64,000 nucleotides of DNA from Calvatia gigantea (taxonomy: Eukaryota > Basidiomycota > Agaricomycetes > Agaricales > Lycoperdaceae), in contig JACAAK010000006.1 of assembly GCA_025093985.1 (NCBI GenBank), forward strand, positions 496,001 to 560,000, written 5' to 3'. This document shows, piece by piece, positions 35,558 to 46,068 of the stretch. A program made the position numbers and the translations under genes. How positions within the stretch are numbered: the stretch's first letter is position 1; every line of letters begins with the position of its first letter. Under the pieces are notes generated by a model. That model saw nothing but the letters and a program-made list of their open reading frames with translations, made no database searches and was not told where the DNA came from.

Positions 35558-37663
35558 TTAACGTTTTAATGATCGAGCGGCTTTATCCCATGCTTCGATA
35601 TCGGAACCAAAGATCAGTCCTAGCTCAGGGCGGAAGAGATTGATTTTGGTTACGCCAAGATTCTTTGTAAAGATATCGGCGGGATTGTCTTGTGAAGACA
35701 CATCACCAATAACAATAGTACCCTCCTCGACTAATTCTTGCACATAGTGGTAATGAATATCCACGTGCTTCGACCGTTTTTCAACAATGGGATTTTCAGT
35801 CCAGAATTTGGACCCATCGTTGTCGCCGTAGAGAATAGGAGTTGGATGTTCAATTTTGAGCTCCTCCAGAAGCTGTGACAGCCATTTCACTTGTCGTGAA
35901 GCGTCAGACAGTTCTTTATATTCCGCCTCAGTGGACGATAGTGAAACCGTCTTTTGTCGCCGCGAAGTCCAAGTGACAGCACCGGACGCGATTATACAAA
36001 CATTTCCCGAGACAGATCGGCGGGTTTCTGTATCTTGAGCCCAATCCGAGTCACTGAGACATTCCAGCGTCACCGCGGATTTCCCAGTATCGCCTTCATA
36101 TTTCAACGCATAGTTCCTCGTCATTGACAAGTACTTTAATACGTGAATTCCAGCGCGATAGTGCTCAGGAGCGGGGTTAGCGGCGTGTTGCGCCAGCTTA
36201 ACTACGGCAAAGGCTATGTCAGGCCTAGTACCGATCATCAAGTACATTAAAGATCCAACCAATTGTTGGTACTTTAGACGGAAGGGGGTCGAAGCAGTGT
36301 CCTTGTTCGTTATGAACTGGAAGCCAGCTGGCAATGGTGTTTTAGCCGCGGCAGATTGTGGAACTTGGAAGCGCTGCAAGATCTTATCCAGGTATTTCAC
36401 CTGTTGGATGAAGATTTGACGCTTGGAGCGATTCCTCGAGATTTTCATTCCAAGGAATTCTTCACAAGGACCATGATCTCTGCATTCCCACTTTTTTGTG
36501 AACTTTCCCTTCAACTCTTTGAGGAGGGGGGAGTCTTTCTTTCCCAGAAAATTCACGTCATCAACGTAGACAATGGCCACAACTAGCTCTTTCGTCTTTG
36601 GATGTCTGTGAAAGTAGACAGCGTAGTCGGATTTGCAGCGGGTAAATCCCAGCTCAATCATAGATTGATGCAATTCTTTCCACCACTGGCGACCGGCTTG
36701 TTTAAGGCTGTAAATCGCTCGTCTGAGTCTCCATACTTTTCCTTCCTGCCCGGGAAGTCGAAACCCTTCGGGCTGTTCCATGTATATTTCCTCATCCAGT
36801 TTGCCATATAAATAGGCTGTTTTTACGTCAACGCTATGCATATCCCAATCGTGGATTGCAGCGAGTGCGAAGCTTACGCGCGCGGACTCGTAGCGGACAA
36901 CTGGTGAGAATAACTCGTTATAGTCGATGCCTTCAATCTGCGAGAACCCCTTCGCAACTAAGCGAGCTCGCAGGCGGCCGTCAGACTTCTCGAGAAATAC
37001 CCAACGGTTTTTAACCGTCCTTCTTCCTTTTGGAAGATCTACCAGTTCATATACTCCGCGTTTTTTCAACGCTTCGAGTTCCTCGATACACGCAGCCATC
37101 CATTTTGCCTTAATGGGCTCAGGAAGCTTGAGCATGTCACGGAAAGTTTCAGGCTCTCCGTGTGCGGTATTATGTACCGTCTGTATCAAGAAATCGATCA
37201 ATTTTACTCCTCCCTCAGCGACAAGCCTTTCAATGTCCATGTCATTTACATCGTGAGATGTTGGATCATTGTTTTCAGGCATAGGCGGCAATTCCGGACG
37301 TGGAGGGAGCTGAAATGGAGGAAGATCAAAGGGTCGTGGCGGGTACCGCTCAGCACGAAGTCTTTGCCTCACATATTCAGGATGGTTAGTCCTTGCTCTA
37401 CGCTCGCGAATGATTTCATCCGGAGGGGCATTGGCGCGTACGCGCTGCCTTTGCCTTTGCTGCTCTTGTCGGTGAGTCCGATCTATTTCTCTTTCAATCG
37501 AAATTGGACGCCTGTTTTCTCCATATGTATTACCCGGTCTAACAGGAGGCCTGCCTTGTCGTTCAGAACGACGCGGCTCTACCTGATCAGAACCGACAGC
37601 ACGACGTTTGGGAACAGGGATTGGGAATTCCTGGTTCTCGGTATCCCATATATCTCTGTCCAC
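35558..37663 (-). CDS. Ty1/copia reverse transcriptase-RNase H polyprotein, 5'-truncated
   Basis: This 701-codon frame encodes the C-terminal half of a copia Pol. The first 150 residues are charged and proline-rich linker. RVT_2 spans about 180-450, with MHSVDVKTAYLYGKLDEEIY, SLKQAGRQWW and the catalytic YVDD box at about 366-369 (AIVYVDDVNFLG). RNase H follows at about 530-680, with SDSDWAQD, SLSSTEAEYKELSDA and GDNDGS. The terminal part reads HVDIHYHYVQELVEEG and DIFTKNLG. Gag, protease and integrase are absent, so it cannot transpose alone. No stop interrupts the frame, so truncation is recent. It is antisense to the NLR it interrupts. Confidence 0.9.
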   Translation of the reverse strand: MDRDIWDTENQEFPIPVPKRRAVGSDQVEPRRSERQGRPPVRPGNTYGENRRPISIEREIDRTHRQEQQRQRQRVRANAPPDEIIRERRARTNHPEYVRQRLRAERYPPRPFDLPPFQLPPRPELPPMPENNDPTSHDVNDMDIERLVAEGGVKLIDFLIQTVHNTAHGEPETFRDMLKLPEPIKAKWMAACIEELEALKKRGVYELVDLPKGRRTVKNRWVFLEKSDGRLRARLVAKGFSQIEGIDYNELFSPVVRYESARVSFALAAIHDWDMHSVDVKTAYLYGKLDEEIYMEQPEGFRLPGQEGKVWRLRRAIYSLKQAGRQWWKELHQSMIELGFTRCKSDYAVYFHRHPKTKELVVAIVYVDDVNFLGKKDSPLLKELKGKFTKKWECRDHGPCEEFLGMKISRNRSKRQIFIQQVKYLDKILQRFQVPQSAAAKTPLPAGFQFITNKDTASTPFRLKYQQLVGSLMYLMIGTRPDIAFAVVKLAQHAANPAPEHYRAGIHVLKYLSMTRNYALKYEGDTGKSAVTLECLSDSDWAQDTETRRSVSGNVCIIASGAVTWTSRRQKTVSLSSTEAEYKELSDASRQVKWLSQLLEELKIEHPTPILYGDNDGSKFWTENPIVEKRSKHVDIHYHYVQELVEEGTIVIGDVSSQDNPADIFTKNLGVTKINLFRPELGLIFGSDIEAWDKAARSLKR

Positions 37664-37699
37664 ATGCCAATTATCACGTATATCAGGCTCCTCATCTAG

Positions 37700-37766
37700 G
37701 TACCTTGTTCGTTATGAACTGGAACCAGCTGGCATGTGTTTCACCCGGAATTCTCGAATTGGAGCG
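37700..37766. other. Scrambled junction at the truncated 5' end of the copia element
   Basis: CCTTGTTCGTTATGAACTGG (from 37705) and the following AACCAGCTGGCA repeat an internal part of the reverse transcriptase region (36300-36335), in the same orientation, with small deletions. This 40-bp fragment sits between the end of the copia frame and the second copy of the NLR direct repeat. Confidence 0.65.
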
Positions 37767-37884
37767 CTCGGGACTACCATATCGATTTGAGCCAGGAGGT
37801 CAACGATGGCTAAGGGCTTCCCAAAGACCTTTGTCGGCACGGGATCAACCACAGTAAGCTGACCTAGTTGCTTTTGCTTATCTG
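37767..37884 (+). repeat. Right copy of direct repeat flanking the copia element
   Basis: It matches 35188-35308, including the exon end and the intron start (CAGTAAGCTGACCTAGTTGC), and continues into the normal NLR intron and C-terminal exon. Confidence 0.8.
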
Positions 37885-38268
37885 CCACTGAAAGTAAACA
37901 CAGGCCCCACTGATATTAGTCTTCCTTGGCCCTCTCCCGGTGGTGGACTGGGGACGAGGGCCATTCTACTGGGAGATGCCTGGCATCGGGGGGTGAAGAT
38001 TCTGGCCAAGTTTAGGATGCCCTCTCCTGGGGAATGTCACGCTGCCCATCTATTGATTGACCAACCTTCCCTGGTCAGGGTTTTCCGGGAATTGGGTCCA
38101 GTCATATTCCCCGGTATCAACAATCGATTACGCCCAACGGAGGATTTTTTCGTCTGGGCGGACTCTGGCGTAGGCGATTCCCCGATGACAAAAATGTCAA
38201 CTCACAGCCGGAGAAATTCTAACAGTCTGTATCGTACCCACCAATACTCGAAGTAAGACTGATGGCCA

Positions 38269-40362
38269 GTGATCTTAGTTTTAAAGGAAATGCTCCAGTA
38301 TGTTATTCCTGGAGCCGGCTATGGCTCCTCTGCTTGTGACATACCTTCATGCCATCCTGGTACTCGAACCCAAATCATTGAAGACATTCAAACTTGTATT
38401 CACGACCCTGAGCTGGTAACGAGGATAGTCTGGATCCAGGGGGATGAAGGGGTGGGCAAGTCAACAGTCATGAAAACCCTCGCCGAATCAGAATCGTCGC
38501 GCCAGACCACCTTTTCAACACTGTTTTTTTCAAAAGCGAATGGACGCGACGACCCAAAGAAGGCCTTCACTACTCTCGCATACGGTCTTGCTGTTCTCAA
38601 TGCAGAGTATTTGCATTACATTGGAAAGAGGCTCGTGGACGAACCTACCTTCCCGATGAAATCCATGGATGAACAGTTTCAGTGTCTCTTCGTCACTCCT
38701 TTTACCGAGAATCACGTCAATTTCGGTTCCCAGCGTTGGATCACCTTTTTGGATGGCCTAGATGAATGTCGGGGTGAGAGTGAACAGCACAGGATAGTGG
38801 ACCTGATATGTGATTCCACCCTGAGCCTTGTGGCATCCACTCCCTTCATCTGGATCATTGCGGCCCGACCTGAGGGGTTGGGGGTACAGGTCAGGGAGCA
38901 CATGAAAGCCAAGACTAGCGTCAAGGGCTCCCGGGATTTTAGTATACCTATCGATTCTGACGAAAGTTCTCGGGATGTTGAACGCTATCTGCGTGTGCGG
39001 TTTTCGGACATGCGCGAAAAGCATACTGGTTATGTCCCTCCTCTTTGGCCTCCTGAGACTGATGTCTTGAAGGTCACACGTGCATCGTCTGGACTGTTTG
39101 TCTTTGCCTCAACAGCAATGGAGTATCTTTCTTGTGGCAATCCTGTATCCCGTATGGAAAACGTCCTGGATGTGATTAAGGAATCAGGAACTCGGGGTCC
39201 ATACTATGCACTTAGCTCGTTATACGCCCGAATCATGTCGGAAATACCCACTGACCTTCTCCCTACCTGCAAGCTTCTCCTTGGTCTCTATTTCCTACAA
39301 CGTGCTCTAGACTTCGGTGGGGAACATGTTCCACTTTTGTTGGCAAGTAATATTCTGGGATTGGACCAGCACAAAACTTACGCCCTTCTACAAAACCTGC
39401 GTCCTGTTCTTGCCTGTCCACCACCTGATGAAGCTGAACACCAACCTCTCCGCTTCCTTCATACTTTATTCCGCAATTTTCTCAGAAATCCCTTTAGATC
39501 TGGGGAGTATCACATCAATTTGAGCCAAGAGGCCACCTACCTCTGGCGGCGCTGTACCCGGATTCTCTGCCAGCGTGGATCAACTGTAGTAAGTCCCCTG
39601 CTCTGCTTCGTATAACTGTTACCAAGGACAGCCGCAGTATACAGTGATCTTAGTCTTTCTTGGAAACCCACCACCTACCCACCACGCTCCCAGGCCCTTC
39701 TGCTGGAAATCACCCAGCAACAGTGGATGAAAATCCTTGTAGAGTTTTGGGCGGTCACTACCGGCAATTCCAATGACATCCACCTATTGATTGACCTATT
39801 CTTTTTAATTGATGTTTTCCGTGATTTGGGACCAGCCTTATTTCTCGGCATTGAAGGCATAACATATCCGGTAGATATTTTCGCTTGGCTGGATCACTAC
39901 GTACGTTGTTCCTTTGCAGGAAATGAATTGCAAACCTGAACGCTTACTTGTTCCAGGCTCCTCGTGAGCTTCGACAACGCGTCGTAGTCGAGGCATTCCC
40001 TCTTGAATACCTTGATTTGGACCGACTGTTCAAATCCGTCTGTGCTCAACACTGGTGCTGGAGCTGGCGTAAGTCCGCGAGCGGACTCCGCTTCCACGCC
40101 ATTGATTTGTCTTCAATTGAGGTGTGTCAACCTGCACGAAACCTACACCACAGTTTGAGAAATGTTTTGGCAGGGCTTCACTGTCGCCCAATTTACACAG
40201 GCGGGGGAAATTCCATCAAGCACACTGGGGGAATTGGTGCAGACGCAGGATGGGATTGTGAGGGTTATCGGGTCTGAGCCAGCAGAGCGTTACATTATAA
40301 TTGGGCCCATCCCCGATAGCTCTGGGACAGAGGTGTACTATATCCTTCCATATGCTGGTTAG
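38269..40362 (+). pseudogene. NLR E: NACHT module lacking N-terminal exons, fused behind NLR D
   Basis: The NACHT exon is open for 448 codons (to 39615), with Walker A GDEGVGKSTVMK and Walker B ITFLDGLDECRGE. C-terminal exons are at about 39646-39900 (LIDLFFLIDVFRDLGPALF), 39957-40122 (APRELRQRVVVEAFPLEYLD) and 40170-40362 (ending YYILPYAG and a stop), all open. A one-base deletion just before the NACHT exon donor (CAGCGTGGATCAACTGTAG against CAATACGGGATCAACCGTAG in NLR G) throws the join to the next exon out of phase. It has no first exon: its sequence begins where the C-terminal exon of NLR D ends, the same layout as the intact pair F-G. Confidence 0.65.
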
Positions 40363-40429
40363 CGCGAGATGCCCGGGCTTAAAGCTTAAATCTGCGGAAT
40401 GCAAACTATCATTGGTATTGTCTCCTACA

Positions 40430-40790
40430 TCTGATCCTACCCAGAAATGAAGGCAATGTCCCGATCGTCCAGGACCGAAGCCTCTGAACTGCAAATTATG
40501 GTCACTTTATAGAGTCCCATTAACAACCCTTCCGCGTGGCACTGGGACCCAAAGATGTGAAGGAATAAAAATGTTGAAGGGGGATGTGGCTCCATGCTCT
40601 GACATTATGCGAGGTTCATAGTCATAAATGCTGGTGGATCAGATTTGCTAGGGTGTGGATCGGGGGAAGGAGGGGAGGCGGGAGACGTAACGAGCGGACC
40701 GGTGGTTCGTAAGCAGAAAGTGTCGGTGCGGCCGAGGATTGGGAGTATGAGGGGTGCTGTACCCGGACCGGGTGGATTTGTGATTGACTT
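40430..40790 (-). pseudogene. 5' part of a YIF1-like gene, remnant
   Basis: The minus strand around 40817-40605 aligns with the 5' region of the YIF1-like gene at 60743-60440: both hold the 'GACATTATGC(A/G)AGGTTCATAG' tract and a proline-rich stretch. Similarity stops abruptly at about 40790, where NLR exon sequence begins, so this is a recombination junction. Confidence 0.5.
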
Positions 40791-41094
40791 ATACCTTCGA
40801 GAAATTGTCAATGCCAATATGACTGCTATAAAGGCATGTTAAGTAAAATATGAATCACATTGAGGTCCAAGAATCGTTTTTTCAGGAATTTGTTGTTTCT
40901 CAATGGGCCGAAGCGAAAGAAGCCCTTTAGGGCCCGTCTAGTAACCCAGGGCAATTAGCGCGGGCAGAAACAGCAGTTGTCAGAGCGGTTGGACTTGAGC
41001 CATCAAAGTACTGTATTCTGGTTGGGCCGGTCTTCAAAGGTGAAGAAACGACATACTACATTCTTCCGTATGCAGGAGATGCTGTGTCGGCGTA
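40791..41094 (+). pseudogene. Orphan last exons of an NLR gene
   Basis: The tail of exon 5 (FREIVNANMTAIK) is followed by an intron and the last exon (QEFVVSQWAEAKEAL, later EPSKYCILVGPVFKGEE and TYYILPYAGD). A TAG interrupts it at about 40928. There is no NACHT module nearby for these exons, because NLR E already has its own last exon. Confidence 0.7.
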
Positions 41095-41499
41095 GCTTTC
41101 AGTTGAAATAAATTCTTCTCTGATTCCGTGTGAGCCCTAATCGTTGTCTACATTCATGATTGCAATCTCCATAAGTGCTATATCTTCAGCTTTTCACTTG
41201 CTAGACGTGAGTCTATTGGGAAAGAGCCTGCCACCTCACTATTCTTCAGTCTCCCATCCAAGCTGTCCATATAAGATCTGATGCTTGCGCGAGTGCTCGA
41301 GATACTTAGGCACGCATCACCCTGCACTTCTCAGTCTTGAATGAACTTCGACCCGCCAGTTCCTTGCACTCAAAAAATTAGTCCACGTGAGAGATGACCA
41401 GTCTATTTCCTCCACCAAGAAAGCGCAGATTAAAATCACTAGTAAAGAATCAGTGAAACCTATCTCTCTCCAATCAAATACGAACAAGAACAGCCATAT

Positions 41500-42881
41500 A
41501 AAGAATTTATAAAACAGCCTCGAAGAACAGGAATGTGATCCTCCTCCGGCGCTGAGCCGGGTACACAGTGGTGGCCGTTGTTGGATCAGGATTTGTTGAG
41601 ATAAATATTGAGGGGTCCAGGAGAATGACGGAACGTATTGAGCGCAGCTTTAAAACAGTACCTATTCAGACAAAGCTTGCGAAGTAAGGGAGTTGGATAT
41701 GTGACTTGCGAGGAAGAAGGCGTTGGCGAGGAAGGAGTAGATGAAGACGAGGGTCCATAGGGAACCGAAGAATCTGAGGAAGCCGGCCGTGATGGTAAGA
41801 ATCACGCTGGAGGAAAGAAAAGGAGTTTAAGTGACAGGTAGAGCGCGTAAAGCGGGGGTCTGCTTACCCGACGAATTTGTATCCTCTGTCGGCAATTAGG
41901 CCAATGATTTGGCTCGACCCTTGGATGTTCAAGAAGTAGCACCCGGGCTTGACGAAGACAAAGTCTAGTAGGGCGACCGCAAGCGCTCATGAGGCGCTCT
42001 CGCCCAGAATATGGAGTGGATCTCAGTTTGGACAACACGCATTTAGTGATGGAAGGCGTGTACTTTGGGATTGAAATTCTTCTCCAGGCCCTTGTGGACG
42101 GCCGTCAATAGGGTATATGCCACGGTAGCCATGACTAGGAAAGAAGTTAGAGTGTAGATTCAAATATACAGCGCATTCAACATGGCTTACCCGGGATAGA
42201 TAAGTCCGGGCTGTTAACATCCCCTCTAAGGGGTTGCCATTCACTTTGACCATTCTCCGTCCTCCTTGCTCAAGATTTATGCGTCCACGGGAACAGAATA
42301 AGTCTTAGCTTGTGCATGACATACGAATTGGAAACGTTGAAGTAGCATCTTGAGTTCGTAGGCGGGAAGAACGCACCAAACTGCCAAACTCATAAAGTTA
42401 ACATTGAATCACGAAACTACAGTAGGTGTTCGAAAAGGCGCACATTCCATTGCATATATTCCTGCCCTGTTGCAATCGCACTGCCCAAGCTACAGCGCCC
42501 TCGCACCATCAATACCCCATGTCACTAGATCCGGGGCGGGTATGCCACCGCCATTTGCTGCAGGGCCGCCGTTTGCAAGATCTATGTTTCCTGCCAGTGA
42601 TGAGTTAGTGTGGCTTGTAGGACCAGTATGGTTATATCCTGCCTGCGAGTGTAATGGCTACTGGCGGGGCTGATTATAGCCAAACGGAGTGGTACACGCT
42701 GGTACGTGCGCAGGAATATGGCCGTATCCCTGCATAGGTGGAACCCTGTGTTGGCTGTTGTTGTGGGTTGGTACCCCTGCGGAGAAATTGGGGTTGAAGG
42801 AGGTTCTGGGATATACGCAGGATGTGTCGGTAGGGAGTGCCTGAGCTGAGGCGGAGACTGGGAGTGCCTCGTTTTTACCAA
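41500..42881 (-). pseudogene. YIF1-like: YIF1-like Golgi/ER membrane protein, decayed copy
   Basis: YIF1 partners YIP1 in ER-Golgi vesicle transport. On the minus strand the copy starts MVKTRHSQSPPQLRHSLPTH at 42881 and keeps the family pattern: WGIDGARAL (for WGIDGATAQLGMQ), DVNSPDLSIPG, MATVAYTLLTAVHKGL, FNPKVH, ALAVALLDFVFVKPGCYFLN, IQGSSQIIGLIADRGYKFVG, VILTITAGFLRFFGSLWTL, VFIYSFLANAFFLASH, and the C-terminal RRRITFLFFEAV. These lie on separate exons with normal borders. There are stops (after GARAL, after FPWTHKS, and in the last helix) and frameshifts, so it is a pseudogene. Identification rests on the characteristic segments and their order. Confidence 0.7.
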
Positions 42882-43387
42882 GGAGTGCAGTGATTCTCTA
42901 TGTTATTGTAACTAAGTTCTTCAGTGGAGGTGATAGGACGTGACGTCACTTCACTTTTTAGAAGTAAATAACTAATATTATGTAATATTTTCTTGCGAGG
43001 AAAACCCGTGGAGGTCGTTGAAGAGCATCGTCGCAACATCAAATCTAGGTCTGCCACTCGCATCGTGGGACTCCAGCATTTTATTCGCATATTTGCCTCT
43101 TTCGCCAAAAATCATGGTGTTGGCAGTGACGTTATGCAGATAACGAGGCAAAACACTTGGCTCGACGTGTGGCACGTTGACGCGAGTGTCTTGATCCTAC
43201 GTGCAACAACCACATCCGGACCATTGCTTGTCCACATCTTCTCCTTATCAAAGTCTGCAACAACCGAGGGACTATGAAGTCGAGCGCTAGACAGCAAAGC
43301 TCGTCTTTCCTCCCTCCCCTGTCTTCAGCATACCAACAGCGACCCACCACGCCGTTCTTTCGAACCCTTTCATTCGTTAAATTCACG
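42882..43387. promoter_or_regulatory. Region between YIF1 remnant and LysM copy 3
   Basis: LysM 3 promoter region. TATGAA at 43273-43278, followed by GTCGAGCGCTAGACAGCAAA, is the counterpart of TATAAA in copy 2. Small minus-strand frames at 42978-43175 resemble protein but I could not identify them. Confidence 0.4.
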
Positions 43388-44590
43388 ATGTTCTCAAAGG
43401 CACTCGCTGTTGTTTTTGTTGCCTTCTCCGCCCAGTGTACGATTACTTCGCTCTGCTTTTTGGCGCTTGAATCGTTGACACGGTGCTTGGTCTAGTTCTT
43501 TACCCGCCCTTGCTGTGGACTGTGCGAGGAAGCACGCTGTGAGGGAAGGAGATATTTGTGACAATATCTCCGCAGCTAACCAGGGCTCTGCGTAAGTAAT
43601 TTCGTTCGTCGATCGTTCAAAAGTAGACCAACGAAAATTTTTCATTCAGCTACCAGCTGGCGGTCGTGAATTAGGGCCACACCGACTCGACCTGCAGCAA
43701 CGGAATTGGTATTGGCAACGCTGGGGACTGCACCACTACCTACACTGTCAAGGATAGTGACACCTGCGACGGCATCAACACCGCCCACAGTCTGAATTTG
43801 ACCAGCCTCCACTTCAATAACCCCCAGATCAACGAGGCTTTTGAAAATATCTACATCGGAGAGGTTAGTGTTTGTTCACCCCTCGCCCCATACTCGTTTT
43901 TTCTTTCCCGAGCACCCTGCCATCCGGTGTCACGATCAAGACGGAGCTTCCTTTACTGACACCAACTTGCAGGTCCTATGTCGCACAGACTGTTCAGGTC
44001 CCCGTTGTGCCCGCAAACAGAAACCTCGCTACCACTGTTCCAGCTACCGCAACCCCCGCAGTTCCCTCAGCTACCAAGACTCCTGCTGTCGCTCTTACCA
44101 TTTCAACCTAGTGCTCACACCCAAGCCAGCGTATACGCTATTGCCGTTTCCTCCCCTGCAGCTCCCCCCACCCCCTGAGATTCCTACCCTCCCTGCTTCC
44201 TCCCCGGCAGCTCCTTCAGCCACAGAGGCTCCTGTCGTTGTTTCCTCACCCGCAGCTCCCTCGATGACTGAGGCCCCCGCTCCTCACACCCTCGCTCCTA
44301 GTCCTACTTTGGCACACGCTCCTGCCCCGGCTAAGGACGGCAGCGTTTGTGATGAGGATGAGGACTGCGACGACGAGGAGGGCGGTGCTGATACTGCTGA
44401 TGGTCATGCCGACGATGAGGATCTTCCCTTCTGTGATGAGATCCAAACGAACTCAACCACCTCCGTTCCTCGCTTCACACAGCATACGGTTTCCCCGACT
44501 CGTCTCCGCATCGCCCAGCTTCATGCAACCCCGTCTCACCACCGCCTTCCTCGGGGTCCCTTGTATTATATTACCTCCCTCCCCCGCTAG
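43388..44590 (+). pseudogene. LysM-domain protein, copy 3, broken
   Basis: It keeps the signal peptide exon (MFSKALAVVFVAFSAQ), parts of LysM 1 (GDICDNISAANQGS) and LysM 2 (DSDTCDGINTAHSLN), and the Pro/Ala and acidic tail ending DEDLPFCDEI. Defects include no AG at the first intron's usual acceptor, a TAG at 43670 (GTGAATTAG where copy 2 has GTGAATCAG), loss of about 20 bases in the 'LVPGDEICLG' segment, and a 2-base deletion at the start of the last exon (CTATGTCGCACAG). The usual TAA has become CAA, so the frame runs on to 44590. It is non-functional. Confidence 0.8.
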
Positions 44591-45327
44591 ATTCTTTCCA
44601 CACCTCGACGCGCATACAGTCTCGTTCCGGTTTACGTTTTGTGATGGAAAATTGGTTTCTTTTTCTTTCTTTATTGATTTATCTTATCAGTCGGCCTGGT
44701 CCCAGCGTCGTAACCATGAAAACCCCTGTCTCATTGTTGTCCCTGTCTCCGCCTTTGTTTTACTGTACATTCCACTCTCTGGTCTCTCTACGTTGTACGT
44801 AGTGTAGTCGGTGTCCATGCAGTATCCGACGCCCTCGCCCCAAGCGCTAGTCTACGTTTGAGGCGAGACAGATTCTTATCACTTTGATCTCTTTTTTGTC
44901 TACGCGCTTGTTGTGTAGATGCTCCCGTTTGCTGCGTAGCGCAATGATGAATTTGTTAGCCTGCTGTCCAAGAGTGATTGTGTTTTTTTTTTGTGAGTGC
45001 TCATCAGAAATCATTTTGATTTGGATCAGGAGTGGAAGCGCTGGGGACCCAGAAGCTCGAAAGGACGAGTGCTTAGCGTTTGAGTTTCCGATTTGAAACT
45101 ACCATTTTGATACCGGACAGCAACGTGTTTACACTTTACACATTACCGCACATGTTTCCCGACAACTAATGTTCCTCCCGGACACTGACTTTGCTCTCGT
45201 TTCCTCCGGATGGATATACTGCCCCAAACGTGACGCATGAAGCGATGCAAATAATTTTATAGGGAAACTTCCCTCTTGTCCACTCTATTCCCGAATGAGG
45301 CGAAGAGCCATTAATCCATTGATCAAC
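44591..45327. other. 3' flank of LysM copy 3
   Basis: It matches 31600-32290 behind LysM copy 2. No gene is supported. Confidence 0.5.
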
Positions 45328-45933
45328 CCCAGTGAGAAATGCGCGGAATCTGGTGGAACTCAGACGGTCCCATTTTGGGCATCCACCTAGTTCGGCTGAA
45401 TTCCAAAAAGTGTACACTTATTGGAACTCAAACAAAGCCTCTGGAAGTCACAATAGCAGTGCAATACCGACTCGTCTGAACTCGTTTGACATCCAACCTC
45501 CTGTAATGCAAAAGGAACCATATGTATTGGAACAGAAACAGCTACTACTATTTGGGCAGTCTAGGTCCTCTTGTCGCTCCAGCCTCGGTTCATCATTGAG
45601 ATCATTGAGACCCTAACCACAATGCTGGATAGTGTGTGGTGGAAGGACATCTTCATATCGACAATAGTAAACCACGTACCAGACAAAAGGCGCGTTTTCA
45701 GCTATAATGTAACCATTTAGAGGGGTTACAGGGAAATGACATACTAATCCACATTCTGAATACCAAGCCAAGTGACGCGACTCACAGGGAAGAATGGGAT
45801 ACAGCAGCGTAAGGGAAGCAGTGAAAACTTTAAGATCACTCTGAGTGGAAAATTGTCAGTTAGCTACAGGATTATAAGGTCATAGTGAAACGGACAAGCG
45901 AGAAACTCAACAGTGGTCCCACGCATGACTATA
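45328..45933 (+). repeat. Left arm of a 606-bp inverted repeat
   Basis: It begins CCCAGTGAGAAATGCGCGGA and ends CGCATGACTATA. It is the reverse complement of 46069-46674 with only two mismatches seen by eye (near 45640 and 45707). Each arm contains the same open frame (VELRRSHFGHPPSSAEFQKV...), which resembles no family I know. Confidence 0.9.
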
Positions 45934-46068
45934 ATCAACGATTGTCAATCCAATACCAGCTATTCTGGCCCTTGGTAAACGACACTCGGGCCTTACTTTC
46001 GCATCAATTCTTCCTAGTAAGTTTAAGGCCTCTCGTTTCTTCTTATAATTGATGAATCTCGTGCAGCA
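45934..46068. other. Spacer between the inverted-repeat arms
   Basis: 135 bp of unrelated sequence that would form the loop of the hairpin. No gene is seen. Confidence 0.7.

Larger units (their letters stand above)
33166..38256 (+). pseudogene. NLR D: NACHT gene disrupted by nonsense, deletion and a copia element
   Basis: The first exon starts MNWLKQFYKMASYHFLLF and is followed by N-terminal exons like those of NLR F, including FYENANNFTVYHPIMGESIQ. The NACHT exon starts at about 33960 with Walker A GPAGVGKS. GAA-TAA at 34357-34362 replaces the GAA-CAG found in other copies. Walker B reads FLDNLDECHGE. Near 34905 a 28-bp deletion shifts the frame. The copia element enters right after this exon (35307-37766). 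The first C-terminal exon reappears beyond it at 37898-38169 (ADISLPWPSPGGG, LLIDQPSLVRVFRELGPV), reading on to a stop at 38256. NLR E follows immediately. Confidence 0.75.

Noticed and set aside
45332..45616. Open frame inside each inverted-repeat arm as a gene
   Set aside because: It is identical in both arms only because the DNA is identical; composition and content show no known domain.
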